From Macrostomum hystrix (Eukaryota; Platyhelminthes; Macrostomidae), in assembly GCA_950097015.1 (NCBI GenBank), contig CATNEN010000037.1, positions 1,302,001-1,366,000 of the forward strand: a DNA stretch of 64,000 bases. The letters run 5' to 3'. Below the pieces are notes generated by a model, which saw nothing but the letters and a program-made list of their open reading frames with translations, searched no databases and was not told the DNA's origin. A program made the translations under genes and the position numbers. Below are positions 53,501 to 64,000 of the stretch, one piece after another (position 1 is the stretch's first letter; every line of letters starts with the position of its first letter).

Positions 53501-56500
53501 TTCAGAGAATCTGTAATTCGGAGAATCTGTAATTCGGAGAATCTGTAATTCGGAGAATCTGTAATTCGGAGAATCTGTAATTCGGAGAATCTGTAATTCG
53601 GAGAATCTGTAATTCAGAGAATCTGTAATTTAAAGTATCTGTAATTCAGAGAATTTGTAATTCGGAGAATCTGTAATTCAGAGAATCTGTAATTCAGAGA
53701 ATCTGTAATTCGGAGAGTCTGTAATTCGGAGAGTCTGTAATTCAGAGAGTCTGTAATTCAGAGAATCTGTAATTCAGAGAATCTGTAATTATCTGCAATT
53801 CTGTAATTCAGAGAATCTGTAATTCGGAGAATCTGTAATTATCTGCAATTCTGTAATTCAGAGAATCTGTAATTCAGAGAATCTGTAATTCGGAGAATCT
53901 TTACTTCGGAGAATCTTTAATTCGGAGAATCTGTAATTCAGAGAATCTGTAATTCGGAGAATCTGTAATTCAGAGAATCTGTAATTCAGAGAATCTGTAA
54001 TTCGGAGAGTCTGTAATTCGGAGAGTCTGTAATTCAGAGAGTCTGTTATTTAGAGAATCTGTAATTCAGAGAATCTGTAATTCAGAGAATCTGTAATTCG
54101 GAGAATCTGTAATTCAGAGAATCTGTAATTCAGAGAATCTGTAATTCGGAGAATCTGTAATTCAGAGAATCTGTAATTCAGAGAATCTGTAATTCGGAGA
54201 GTCTGTAATTCGGAGAGTCTGTAATTCAGAGAGTCTGTAATTCAGAGAATCTGTAATTCAGAGAATCTGTAATTCAGAGAATCTGTAATTCGGAGAATCT
54301 GTAATTCAGAGAATCTGTAATTCAGAGAATCTGTAATTCGGAGAATCTGTAATTCAGAGAATCTGTAATTCGGAGAATCTGTAATTCGGAGAATCTGTAA
54401 TTCGGAGAGTCTGTAATTCAGAGAGTCTGTAATTCAGAGAATCTGTAATTCGGAGAGTCTGTAATTCAGAGAGTCTGTAATTCAGAGAATCTGTAATTCG
54501 GAGAGTCTGTAATTCAGAGAGTCTGTAATTCAGAGAATCTGTAATTCGGAGAGTCTGTAATTCGGAGAGTCTGTAATTCAGAGAGTCTGTAATTCGGAGA
54601 ATCTGTAATTCGGAGAGTCTGTAATTCGGAGAGTCTGTAATTCAGAGAGTCTGTAATTCAGAGAATCTGTAATTCAGAGAATCTGTAATTCAGAGAATCT
54701 GTAATTCGGAGAATCTGTAATTCAGAGAATCTGTAATTCAGAGAATCTGTAATTCGGAGAATCTGTAATTCAGAGAATCTGTAATTCGGAGAATCTGTAA
54801 TTCGGAGAATCTGTAATTCGGAGAATCTGTAATTCGGAGAATCTGTAATTCGGAGAATCTGTAATTCGGAGAATCTGTAATTCAGAGAATCTGTAATTTA
54901 AAGTATCTGTAATTCAGAGAATTTGTAATTCGGAGAATCTGTAATTCAGAGAATCTGTAATTCAGAGAATCTGTAATTCGGAGAGTCTGTAATTCGGAGA
55001 GTCTGTAATTCAGAGAGTCTGTAATTCAGAGAATCTGTAATTCAGAGAATCTGTAATTCAGAGAATCTGTAATTCGGAGAATCTGTAATTCGGAGAGTCT
55101 GTAATTCGGAGAGTCTGTAATTCAGAGAATCTGTAATTCAGAGAATCTGTAATTCAGAGAATCTGTAATTCAGAGAATCTGTAATTCAGAGAATCTGTAA
55201 TTCGGAGAATCTGTAATTCGGAGAATCTGTAATTTAAAGTATCTGTAATTCAGAGAATTTGTAATGTAAAGTATCTGTAATTCAGAGAATCTGTAATTTA
55301 AAGTATCTGTAATTCGGAGAATCTGTAATTTAAAGTATCTGTAATTCAGAGAATTTGTAATGTAAAGTATCTGTAATTCAGAGAATTTGTAATTTAAAGT
55401 ATCTGTAATTCAGAGAATTTGTAATGTAAAGTATCTGTAATTCAGAGAATTTGTAATTTAAAGTATCTGTAATTCAGAGAATTTGTAATGTAAAGTATCT
55501 GTAATTCAGAGAATTTGTAATTTAAAGTATCTGTAATTCAGAGAATCTGTAATTTAAAGTATCTGTAATCGGAGAATCTGTAATTCGGAGAATCTGTAAT
55601 TCAGAGAATCTGTAATTCGGAGAATCTGTAATTCGGAGAATCTGTAATTCGGAGAATCTGTAATTCGGAGAATCTGTAATTCGGAGAATCTGTAATTCAG
55701 AGAATCTGTAATTTAAAGTATCTGTAATTCAGAGAATTTGTAATTCGGAGAATCTGTAATTCAGAGAATCTGTAATTCAGAGAATCTGTAATTCGGAGAG
55801 TCTGTAATTCGGAGAGTCTGTAATTCAGAGAGTCTGTAATTCAGAGAATCTGTAATTCAGAGAATCTGTAATTCAGAGAATCTGTAATTCGGAGAATCTG
55901 TAATTCAGAGAATCTGTAATTCAGAGAATCTGTAATTCGGAGAATCTGTAATTCGGAGAATCTGTAATTTAAAGTATCTGTAATTCAGAGAATTTGTAAT
56001 GTAAAGTATCTGTAATTCAGAGAATCTGTAATTTAAAGTATCTGTAATTCGGAGAATCTGTAATTTAAAGTATCTGTAATTCAGAGAATTTGTAATGTAA
56101 AGTATCTGTAATTCAGAGAATTTGTAATTTAAAGTATCTGTAATTCAGAGAATTTGTAATGTAAAGTATCTGTAATTCAGAGAATTTGTAATTTAAAGTA
56201 TCTGTAATTCAGAGAATTTGTAATGTAAAGTATCTGTAATTCAGAGAATTTGTAATTTAAAGTATCTGTAATTCAGAGAATCTGTAATTTAAAGTATCTG
56301 TAATCGGAGAATCTGTAATTCGGAGAATCTGTAATTCAGAGAATCTGTAATTCGGAGAATCTGTAATTCGGAGAATCTGTAATTCAGAGAATCTGTAATT
56401 CGGAGAATCTGTAATTCGGAGAATCTGTAATTCAGAGAATCTGTAATTCGGGGAATCTGTAATTCGGAGAATCTGTAATTCGGAGAATCTGTAATTCAGA

Positions 56501-56925
56501 GAATCTGTAATTCGGAGAATCTATAATTCGGAGAATCTGTAATTCAGAGAATCTGTAATTCGTAGAATCTGTAATTCAGAGAATCTGTAATTCAGAGAAT
56601 CTGTAATTCAGAGAATCTGTAATTCAGAGAATCTGTAATTCAGAGAATCTGTAATTTAAAGTATCTGTAATTCAGAGAATCTGTAATTCGGAGAATCTGT
56701 AATTCGGAGAATCTGTAATTCAGAGAATCTGTAATTCGGAGAATCTATAATTCGGAGAATCTGTAATTCAGAGAATCTGTAATTCGTAGAATCTGTAATT
56801 CAGAGAATCTGTAATTCAGAGAATCTGTAATTCAGAGAATCTGTAATTCAGAGAATCTGTAATTCAGAGAATCTGTAATTTAAAGTATCTGTAATTCAGA
56901 GAATCTGTAATTCGGAGAATCTGCA
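50535..56925. repeat. 6.4-kb satellite of a 16-bp unit with higher-order structure
   Basis: Roughly 400 copies of GAGAATCTGTAATTCG, with variants TTCAG, TTCGG, CGGGG, GAGTCTG, TTTAAAGTATCTG and an irregular marker TTATCTGCAATTCTG. Left (to about 52.5 kb) the GGAG/GGGG forms dominate; the GAGTCTG form appears from about 52.7 kb; the TTTAAAGTATC form dominates near 55.2-56.3 kb. Rare markers recur at fixed spacings (1268, 735 and 224 bp), showing block duplications. Minus-strand ORFs reading ITDSPNYRFSELQILR are by-products. Confidence 0.98.
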
Positions 56926-56929
56926 AAAA

Positions 56930-57285
56930 GGATAATTTTCTAAAATAATTTTTTTATTAACTACGACCTGTTACCTCGCTGTGTTCTTAAAGACGTGCTT
57001 TTTGGTACTATCAAAATAACTCACCATTTTCACAGAAGGGCTCCTTATAAATCTCTTATAAAACAAGCTGCAATAAATTAAGCCCAACTTGTACCCAACT
57101 TGTACCCATACCTAGCTAAAAAATCTTTTTTTTCGGCACCAGTTGCGCCTAACCACCGATTCTGCACACTCAGCAAACACGTCTGCTGTACGACAAGCCG
57201 CGCTAGAAATACTTTATTGTATGATTTCTGTCGCTTTGATGTCAGGCCAAAAGGCCTTAGCCGGTAGGGGGGCGAATTATTTCCA
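56930..57285. other. Unique AT-rich stretch
   Basis: Nothing recognised between the 16-bp satellite and the G-rich array. Confidence 0.5.
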
Positions 57286-57289
57286 ATGG

Positions 57290-57510
57290 TAAAAGGGGCA
57301 GATCTCGGGGAGGGACTGGGGGGAGATCTCGGGGAGGAACTGGGGGGAGATCTCGATGTGGGACTGGGGGGAGATCTCGGTGTGGGACTGGGGGGAAATC
57401 TCGGGGAGGGACTGGGGGAGATCTCGGTGTGGGACTGGGGGGAGATCTCGGTGTGGGACTGGGGGAGATCTCGGGGAGGGACTGGGGGTAGATTTCGGGG
57501 AGGGACTAGA
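57290..57510. repeat. 23/24-bp G-rich minisatellite
   Basis: About nine copies of GATCTCGGGGAGGGACTGGG plus GGGA, alternating with GATCTCGGTGTGGGACTGGG. Each unit has a GGGGGG run, so G-quadruplexes could form on the plus strand. Confidence 0.93.
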
Positions 57511-57559
57511 TCACAATGAGCGGAAGGGAATATCTAGTAGAGAAAAGCGTAGATGATAT

Positions 57560-57945
57560 GCGAGTGGGGTGCAGAGCGGCAAAGCGGTACAACGCGTTTA
57601 CCTCTCGCACCAAGGTCCCTGAGCTCGATTCCGCGGCGAGGCCATATTTACTCATATTTGAATCGCAGCCGCGTAGAGAAGGCTTTGGGGCTTGTCGTGC
57701 AATTTACGCCCTTGTGGGCCAACCAACCAAGGAAGGCACAGTGAGAGTGTACACTGCTCGACGATAAGAATTTCAGGGCAGATGTACACACCTGTGTGAG
57801 TGTGTGCCTGTGTACAGTATCGGCATGCTTGTATGCTCAGGGGTCAGCGAAATCGGCAGAATTGCCTCCTCTATGACCGCGGGTCTAGTGTCATCAAATG
57901 ATGTACCATTGCCCGCAGCCCTCCTGCAATTATTATTATTCGGCG
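57560..57945 (+). mobile_element. SINE1 copy, diverged
   Basis: Head (GCAAAGCGGTACAACGCGTT, B-box GAGCTCGATTCCGCGG), body (GGCTTTGGGGCTTGTCGTGC) and end (TGCCCGCAGCCCTCCTGCAA) with a short ATT tail match the copies at 37248 and 38697. It is followed immediately by LINE sequence. Confidence 0.88.
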
Positions 57946-58310
57946 CTCGCCGCGGCCCTGGCAGCGAGACGACCGACTCCCTGTACCAGCGAGCGCGCCT
58001 GACGCGGCCTTCTGCCCTGCTGAGCAAGCGACGTCTGCGGCTTGCCGGGCATGTCATCCGGGCCGAAGCCTACTGCCCAGAGCCGCTGCAGGAAGTCCTG
58101 CTGTGGACTCCGCAGGGACCTCGCAGGCGCGGACAGGGACGAACGGCTCGCTACATCGACCGTCTTTTTGATGATGCGCGAGCACCCAGCCAGGCAGCCG
58201 GCGTGAAGCACGTCAGAGACCTTGTCCTGAAGCCCGCGTTTTGACGCCCCCCCTTTTTTGGCCACTTGTGGTCGGCGCGGGGCGTGAGATTATTATTATT
58301 ATTATTATTA
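57946..58310 (+). mobile_element. Decayed LINE 3' end with (ATT)n tail
   Basis: The plus frame 57950-58244 reads YQRARLTRPSALLSKRRLRL, then AGHVIRAEAYCPEPLQEVLL and PQGPRRRGQGRTARYIDRLF, the typical C-terminal zone of a non-LTR retrotransposon ORF2, ending in a stop. A short 3' UTR and about nine ATT units follow. All catalytic domains are missing, as expected for a 5'-truncated insertion. Confidence 0.85.
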
Positions 58311-58319
58311 TTGTTAGAT

Positions 58320-60565
58320 ATTATTGTGATTCTTCGTATTATGGGACATCAATTCTATGGTCTAGAATTCTTTGGTTGAGATCTCAGAGAGGAAAGGAGA
58401 AATAGGAAGCCTTTAGCAGCTCAAAATCATAGCTGCCCGTATGATACCGCAAGATACTCTATAGAAACCTGTTAATTGGACTCTTTTCATGTGATGGACT
58501 TCTGTGACAAGTAAAACTCACACCGCGACAACGCGAGCTTGACGAAGAAATTTCCTGGCGACAGAAAGGATTGCTTGCTAGCGACCATAATTGCTTCGAG
58601 GTACGGCTCCGGAGGATAAGAAGCCAAAAGACGGCGTTATTTCCTGCTGTGTCAAGCGCCACAATTATGTCTAAGACGCGTAATTGCTTCTAAACAGGAA
58701 TTGTCTGCATTAGGCCTACAGAGAGATGGCAGATGGACAACACAATATAATAACATGTAATATTCCTATACCAACAAGCGTACCTGTGTGCAGAGTTGAC
58801 AATATGCGACTAATATATAAACACTGCAGGAAGAATGCATGGAAAATACTGACAAAAATAGCAATTTCCTTTTCCTTCTTTTAGTTTCTTTCTGTTTGCC
58901 TTATGACATCCGACTGCTGGGCTGACTGACTGAGCACCTATAGAGGCTAAATGCATTTTTAAATAGATTTAATAACTTAAGCAACAAAAGCAACTCGCTT
59001 TGTCAGCTGATACCCTTGACTTAATCGGAATACGAAATATGCGGAGAACATTACTGAACCCGATTTGTTCAAAAGTCTCGATTCCAGTCAATTCAATGAC
59101 CTACCTTTCTTTGTGGGCAAAGTTTTAGCCTCTTTACTAATTTGACCAACGCAATTTGGCTCACGCTGTTTCAGAGAAGTTTATTTCATTTTTAGTCGTG
59201 ACTTTATATAGCTGTCAAATCATGCTACTTTGGGCAGTGTTACCTAAAATATCGAGGTAGGAAAGCTGTGCTCAGTGTTATAGAAGTCCTAAAACGAAAT
59301 TATTTAACAAGCTGATAAAACACAGTATTATGCCGGATGATACTTATACTGCACAGTATTCTTAAACGATCAGTAAAAATCGTCAGATATGTAGAAAAAT
59401 CATTTAAAAGAGCCATGGGCCGATCAATCTGTTAGCGCCGTAACAACGTTTTTTATATATCTTACTTACTCAGTGGGATTTTTTAAATAGTAAATTCATG
59501 CAATATACGTGCCATATTATAGTGTAAGGAAGTAATTATAAAAGTCTCATAATAAGCACATCGGATTTCATAGAAAGCCATGTTGTTATATCGTGGATTA
59601 AAAGGCTAGAATTTTGAGAAAGGGGCAATCCGCATTTTTTAATTCACGTAAAATATATAGTAACCCGTCGAAACCCGGGGTTATAGCAAGAATTTTAAGT
59701 CGAATCAGCAGTTTTTTAAAGTCACAATTTAGTTAAGTCGGTAAACTTTAGTTAAATATAATTGCTACAACATATATATTTCCATTAAAATATTTTATTA
59801 ACGGTTCCCTTAGCTCCCTTATTTTTCTTAGTAGTTCGTTTTAGTAGTTGAACGTGTTACTAGTTTTCAGGAAAACATTGCACTATTCAATTAAAAAATC
59901 ATTTCTGATGAAGCGCCTAAAAAAGTATAATTCAGCTTTCTTAGATGTCTTTAGATTGTTTAGCATAAAATTAAATGCATCGTTAAAAACTGGGTTAGCG
60001 TTTAAATTTAACGGTTGTTACTTTCATAGAAATGACGAAGCTGTCAACGATCACCCAACGATCACTGACCAAAAGCTACCAACCCAGCCGCACTTCAGCC
60101 GCATCGATTTTGAAAGTAGCTTGGGCCAGCAATAAAGCCTATCAAATTTTATTAAACTATGGTCAGTCAAGATCGTGGCTGGTAAAACTATATGAGATGC
60201 TTTTATGTATATGTATAAGTTTTCCTTCTGTTAAGCAATCTTTATGCATAAAAATGGACGATCTTGTTAATATTATAGAGCTAAATACTTTTCTTCTGAT
60301 TGATCGTTTGAAAAAAGTTTTACATGAAATCTTGAGTTGTCAAGGTGTCCTGCTTATCCTGCCTTATTAAATGGCTAGCCTAGCAATTTCATAGCCATTT
60401 AATAGCCTATACTTCTAATTTAGTATAAGCCTATCCGCTAGGAATAGCTAGGCAGGCAGCTAACTATGCCTACATTAGCCTTTATTATTATTAAGTAGGG
60501 CCTAGCAAGCAACCATTTGTTTCTTAATGAGTGTCATAATATGCTTGCCTTTTTATTTATTGTAG
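58320..60565. other. AT-rich intergenic region
   Basis: No supported gene. The overlapping ORFs at 59848-60135 and 60032-60370 in different plus frames show no domains. Confidence 0.45.
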
Positions 60566-60567
60566 TG

Positions 60568-60700
60568 CTTATCCCCACGGTACCATTGCAATAATGGCCA
60601 TACTGGAGAGAAACCTATCTCTCTAGTGTTCCATGTGGATAAGCCAGTTGTTATCCCCATGGTACCATGTGGATAGTATGGCCATTATTGCAATGGAACT
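60568..60700. mobile_element. Short hairpin (foldback/MITE-like) element
   Basis: The arm 60581-60603 (ACCATTGCAATAATGGCCAT) and its reverse complement at 60676-60697 (ATGGCCATTATTGCAATGG) enclose about 70 bp. The word TTATCCCCAYGGTACCAT occurs near both the left side and the centre, with CCATGTGGATAA inverted to it. No ORF. Confidence 0.65.
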
Positions 60701-60709
60701 GGGTACCTG

Positions 60710-61660
60710 GACACTTCAACATCTTACAACTTTGTTATCCAGATGACGATCTGTCCAATATCTCAAAAATTGTCATGTAAAATTTGTTGGCTAGCTTTTA
60801 TGTTCCAAAGATGTAATAAACAGAGGTTGTTTTATTGGTTTGCCCTGATTGGCTCCAATCTACTACTCTACCACCACATTGAGTCTTTCTGTAGTTGAGC
60901 TGTCCTATTAAGATAACTTAATTAAATATTAATTTCCGGGAAATTTTGTGAATCTTTGACAAAATAGAACTTAACACACATTCTTGAAAACATTTTAAAG
61001 GGCTGATAAACTATAACAAATCATTTTGTTGGTAAAATGTGACAATTCTAGTGGATACTAGCTTAGCTGATTTACCTGAATTAAAAAATATACTGTTTTT
61101 ATTGTAGGGCTATTTACTAAAATCTCACAGCTGTCACCAGTTGTCGTAGAGCCCTTCTCTTTATTTTTATTCTTTGTAAATTACTTATATTTATCCACTG
61201 CAAAAATGCTTATTTAAATGTCAACTTTCGTTATGATTTAAAAATTGCCCAATTTATAGGGAAGTATAATTAACACTTTAATATAAATTCAATTACTGTG
61301 GTAGCAAATCATAAGTGCCCGAGCGGAAAGACACTTTTACTTTAACTGTATAGAATTACTCTTTTTAATACTTTCCGTTTAGGAAATAATGTAAGATTTC
61401 CGTTGTTAAGAGGTATGGGTCTAAGACCCGCGGGTCAGCCCTGGGAGGGGCTCTTCCGCTGTAGGTACTGTATATTTATTTGATACGATTGACGAAAATT
61501 ATTTTACACGATAAAAAAACGAGTGGAAAATATTTTTTGGTATATTGAGTGCGCATGATTGGGATAAAAAAATGGGTCCTCACAAAGATTAGGACATCAG
61601 GATAAAAGAGGAAATCTAAGACAAGCGCATAGTACATATGAATTTGCAAAGCCTAGCCAA
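60710..61660. other. AT-rich intergenic stretch
   Basis: Nothing recognised. Confidence 0.45.
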
Positions 61661-61667
61661 CCCCCAA

Positions 61668-61915
61668 ATTGGTTAGGGTATCGCATTTTCGCATTTGTAA
61701 TTTAGCAGAAAGATTGGAGCTTAGTAATTAGATTGATAGCTTTTGGCGCATCGCAAGGGGAGCAGCCTAGGTGAGTTATAGGTAGATTGAGATTGTAGTG
61801 CGTTTTTTCGCATTGGAGGGTTACAGAAAAATTGATGGAAAAAATTTATTTGAGAGTTTGTAGCTAGATTGGTAGTCCTGGCGCATCGCACATAAGGGGA
61901 GCAGCCTAGGGTTTA
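61668..61915. repeat. Diverged tandem duplication, about 130-150 bp
   Basis: Two old copies share, in order, a TTTTCGCATTKG stretch, an AAAGATTGG/AAAATTGATGG stretch, AGATTGRTAG, TGGCGCATCGCA and AGGGGAGCAGCCTAGG. They begin at about 61678 and 61800. The element family is unknown. Confidence 0.6.
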
Positions 61916-61919
61916 CATT

Positions 61920-63860
61920 GGTGAATTGGTTTGGTTTGGTTTGTGTCCGCAAAAAACGACTCCGTATCGGAGGGCAAAGGGCATTGCAAATTTTTAGTAA
62001 TAATAAAATAATCGAATGATCATTGAACTCTTAAAGTGATGCGAATTGGACTGGCAGGGCCTTGCAATGCTGAGCCAATACTGTCCCGTGCCCATAAACT
62101 AGCCTGAACCCTAAAAAAATTGTACTTTACCTTTCCAGTTCCGGCCCATTGTTAGGTAAACTGTCAGACACCCACCACCCCGCCTAATTTCTATAGCCTA
62201 CTCTTGCCAAAAAAATATGACCCCCCAGCGGTTCTAAGCCTATTCAATTTCTTTCTAAATCACTTAGAGAACATCCTCCCCTGCTCTCTAAAGTGACAGT
62301 GACAACTGCCCTTTATACCAAATTATGCTTCAGCCAAATAATAAATCAACAAGCCCAAGCCCATACGCCCACCCCAATCTAGTTCAAGCTTGAAATCTTC
62401 GTAACTCAAAACTAGAAAACACTTCTCACCCCAATATCACCTACTTGCAGTAAGCTGGTAAGAAACTTGCCAAATGACCCAAAGGAATACCTGGATGGCT
62501 TAGTGTCTAGTGCCGGGACTTGTTATTATTATTATTTTTTTTCCACTTTTTTGCCAAACTAAAGAGCAAGCACAACATGAGATAAACTGCTGCATATGTT
62601 GGGTGCTGTGTGGATATTGTTTTTTGGTTGCTGTTGCAGCAACAGCTGCCTCTTTTAGTTTGTCCTGCCTGGACCCCTGGGCGCTGGTGTAGCAGCAGCT
62701 ATTCTCCTCTCCAGGATTTCCCAGAGGTGATGTAGAACAGGCATTCTGGACCCCGGTTTTATCCTAATTGGATCAGGGCGCCTGTCTAGGGATTTCCGTT
62801 AAGGAAAGAATGTTTATTGTTATTTATGCTGTGGTTGAATTATGAGAAGTAAGTCTGAGAAAGATCTTTGCTTAGTATATTTAAGTGTAGCTAGAATGAT
62901 GGAGGGTACAGTAAGGGGTGTCTATGGGAGGAGCGAATGCTGAGAGAAGTACGAGCGTAAAATTAAAGTGATATTACACTGCGGTGTGGAATTCTATGGG
63001 AATCAGAATGCTAAGTGAGCTGGAGTGCAGCATTGCGGGAACAAACAAATGTAGAATAAATCTGGGTGAGCAACTGAAAATTAAGACATAAATTATAAAT
63101 ATTATGGAGAGATGTTTATCTCGACAAATACTTATTGATCACACCCAGTCTTTAAAGGCTCCAATGGATTGGAGGGTACCAAACAAGCACAACGTATGTA
63201 TTAGTTACTAACATAGAACACAAGTGAGTTTGAGTGAAAGAACTTATTGGTTTATAAAACGTTTATTATTGAACTTCCGACTTGCAGACCGTTGATTGTA
63301 GGTTGGTAAAAGCGCTTGTATTTATAGTATAAAAAGAGGTGGGTAGGCATAGTAAAACAAAGAATTTCTTTGGTGTATTAAAACAAAGCAAAAATTATAC
63401 GTGTTTTATAACTTTCTAAGAATGAGCATGAATACGGTAACAACGAAGAATTTATTCATGCGTAAAACAATATATTCTATTATGAAAGCATTGATATAGC
63501 GTAGATACAGTCTATTATAAAAGCATAGATATAGCCTATTATAACTGGCTTCCCTAGAGGCATTTTTTGAATAAGTAAAATGAGTGAGAAAAATGACTTA
63601 AAATTACACTCTTCAGGGAATGGCAAATGACGCGGCCAGCCAACTAGGTTGGCGCCCCATCTCGACTCAATATTTAATAGAATTTTATTAAAGTCATAGG
63701 GATTACGTGTGATTACGTGCTTGGCGTAGCTTGAACACGTCGCCAAGCTGCAATGAGTGTTTCACGGCTTAATCGAGCCTGCACAATCCAGAATGCCGGC
63801 CGGACATTCTCGCGCTGCGGCGTCAGGCGGTCCAGGCGAGCATAGGCGACGTGCAGCAGG
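61920..63860. other. AT-rich intergenic region
   Basis: No supported gene. An ATT run followed by a T-rich run lies at 62521-62545, but no SINE body adjoins it. A minus open stretch at about 63718-63862 (HLLHVAYARLDRLTPQREN-like) ends near 63718 and is discussed with the edge gene. Confidence 0.4.
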
Positions 63861-63866
63861 TGTTAC

Positions 63867-64000
63867 TTAATTATCTGGAATCTGGATCTGCCGTTTAAGA
63901 ACCACCTGCTGTGCCTTGGTCATCTGAGCCATGATGGCCGGGAAATTTCCTCCTGGGCCATCGCCTGGGGGCTGGTTGTCCTCGGCTCCGGCCTCCGGCA
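63867..64000 (-). CDS. C-terminal end of an unrecognised protein, cut by window edge
   Basis: The minus frame from the window edge reads PEAGAEDNQPPGDGPGGNFP, then AIMAQMTKAQQVVLKRQIQI, and PDN before TAA (63867-63869). The first part is a Pro/Gly-rich linker and the second a short helix-prone basic end. The GC content rises sharply here against the AT-rich left side, as in other exons of the window. I do not recognise the family. Just downstream, in a shifted frame, another open stretch (LLHVAYARLDRLTPQRENVR, AFWIVQARLSRE) runs to about 63718. It could be a skipped exon of the same gene or old transposon coding sequence. Confidence 0.4.
   Translation of the reverse strand, partial: PEAGAEDNQPPGDGPGGNFPAIMAQMTKAQQVVLKRQIQIPDN

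Noticed and set aside
57804-58244. 146-residue ORF as a host gene
   Set aside because: It fuses SINE1 sequence to the C-terminal end of a LINE polyprotein. It is transposon debris.

Overview
This is animal nuclear DNA. The genes are interrupted by introns with GT/AG boundaries, AATAAA-type poly(A) signals follow several stop codons, and the window carries metazoan genes: complexin, a rhodopsin-class GPCR, a ClC-3/4/5 exchanger and NTF2. Exons are GC-rich in an AT-rich background. About 18 kb of the 64 kb is tandem repeat, and tRNA-derived SINEs and decayed LINE pieces are scattered through it. A small, repeat-rich invertebrate genome fits, for example a free-living flatworm. That is inference; no sequence here proves the species.

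Layout. 1-3.3 kb (+): last exons of a long coiled-coil protein ending in a CAAX box (CENP-E/F-like candidate). 4-5 kb: minisatellite. 5.2-5.5 kb (-): small cytochrome b5 protein. 8-12.1 kb (+): EF-hand/WD40 protein of the WDR49/EFCAB8 type. 13.8-14.6 kb: 46-bp minisatellite. 14.7-19.7 kb (-): ClC chloride/proton exchanger in seven recognisable exons, with four different minisatellites in its introns, an apparent one-base frameshift before the CBS domains, and a stray copy of part of one exon. 20.3-20.6 kb (-): last exon of an unrecognised acidic protein. 21.3-22.6 kb: two foldback elements. 25.1-25.5 kb (+): NTF2. 27.3-34.9 kb (-): peptide-type GPCR in three exons, whose first intron carries three tandem arrays and a hAT-like MITE with a fourth array inside it. 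36.6-38 kb (+): a three-exon gene for a short secreted peptide, not recognised as any known family. 37-43.7 kb: SINEs, a decayed LINE and several minisatellites. 46.3-47.3 kb (+): complexin. 48.7-50 kb: 56-bp satellite with a 504-bp higher-order repeat. 50.5-56.9 kb: 6.4-kb, 16-bp satellite with higher-order structure. 57.3-58.3 kb: minisatellite, SINE and LINE end to end. 58.3-64 kb: AT-rich DNA, a hairpin element, and at the right edge the end of a minus-strand ORF.

The genes are not an operon and point in different directions. Complexin (vesicle release), a peptide receptor and a candidate secreted peptide share a neuroendocrine theme, which may be chance. The most useful observations are the candidate peptide-precursor gene at 36.6-37.8 kb, the broken reading frame and exon-fragment duplication in the ClC gene, the CAAX-ended coiled-coil gene, and the nested structure of the satellites.
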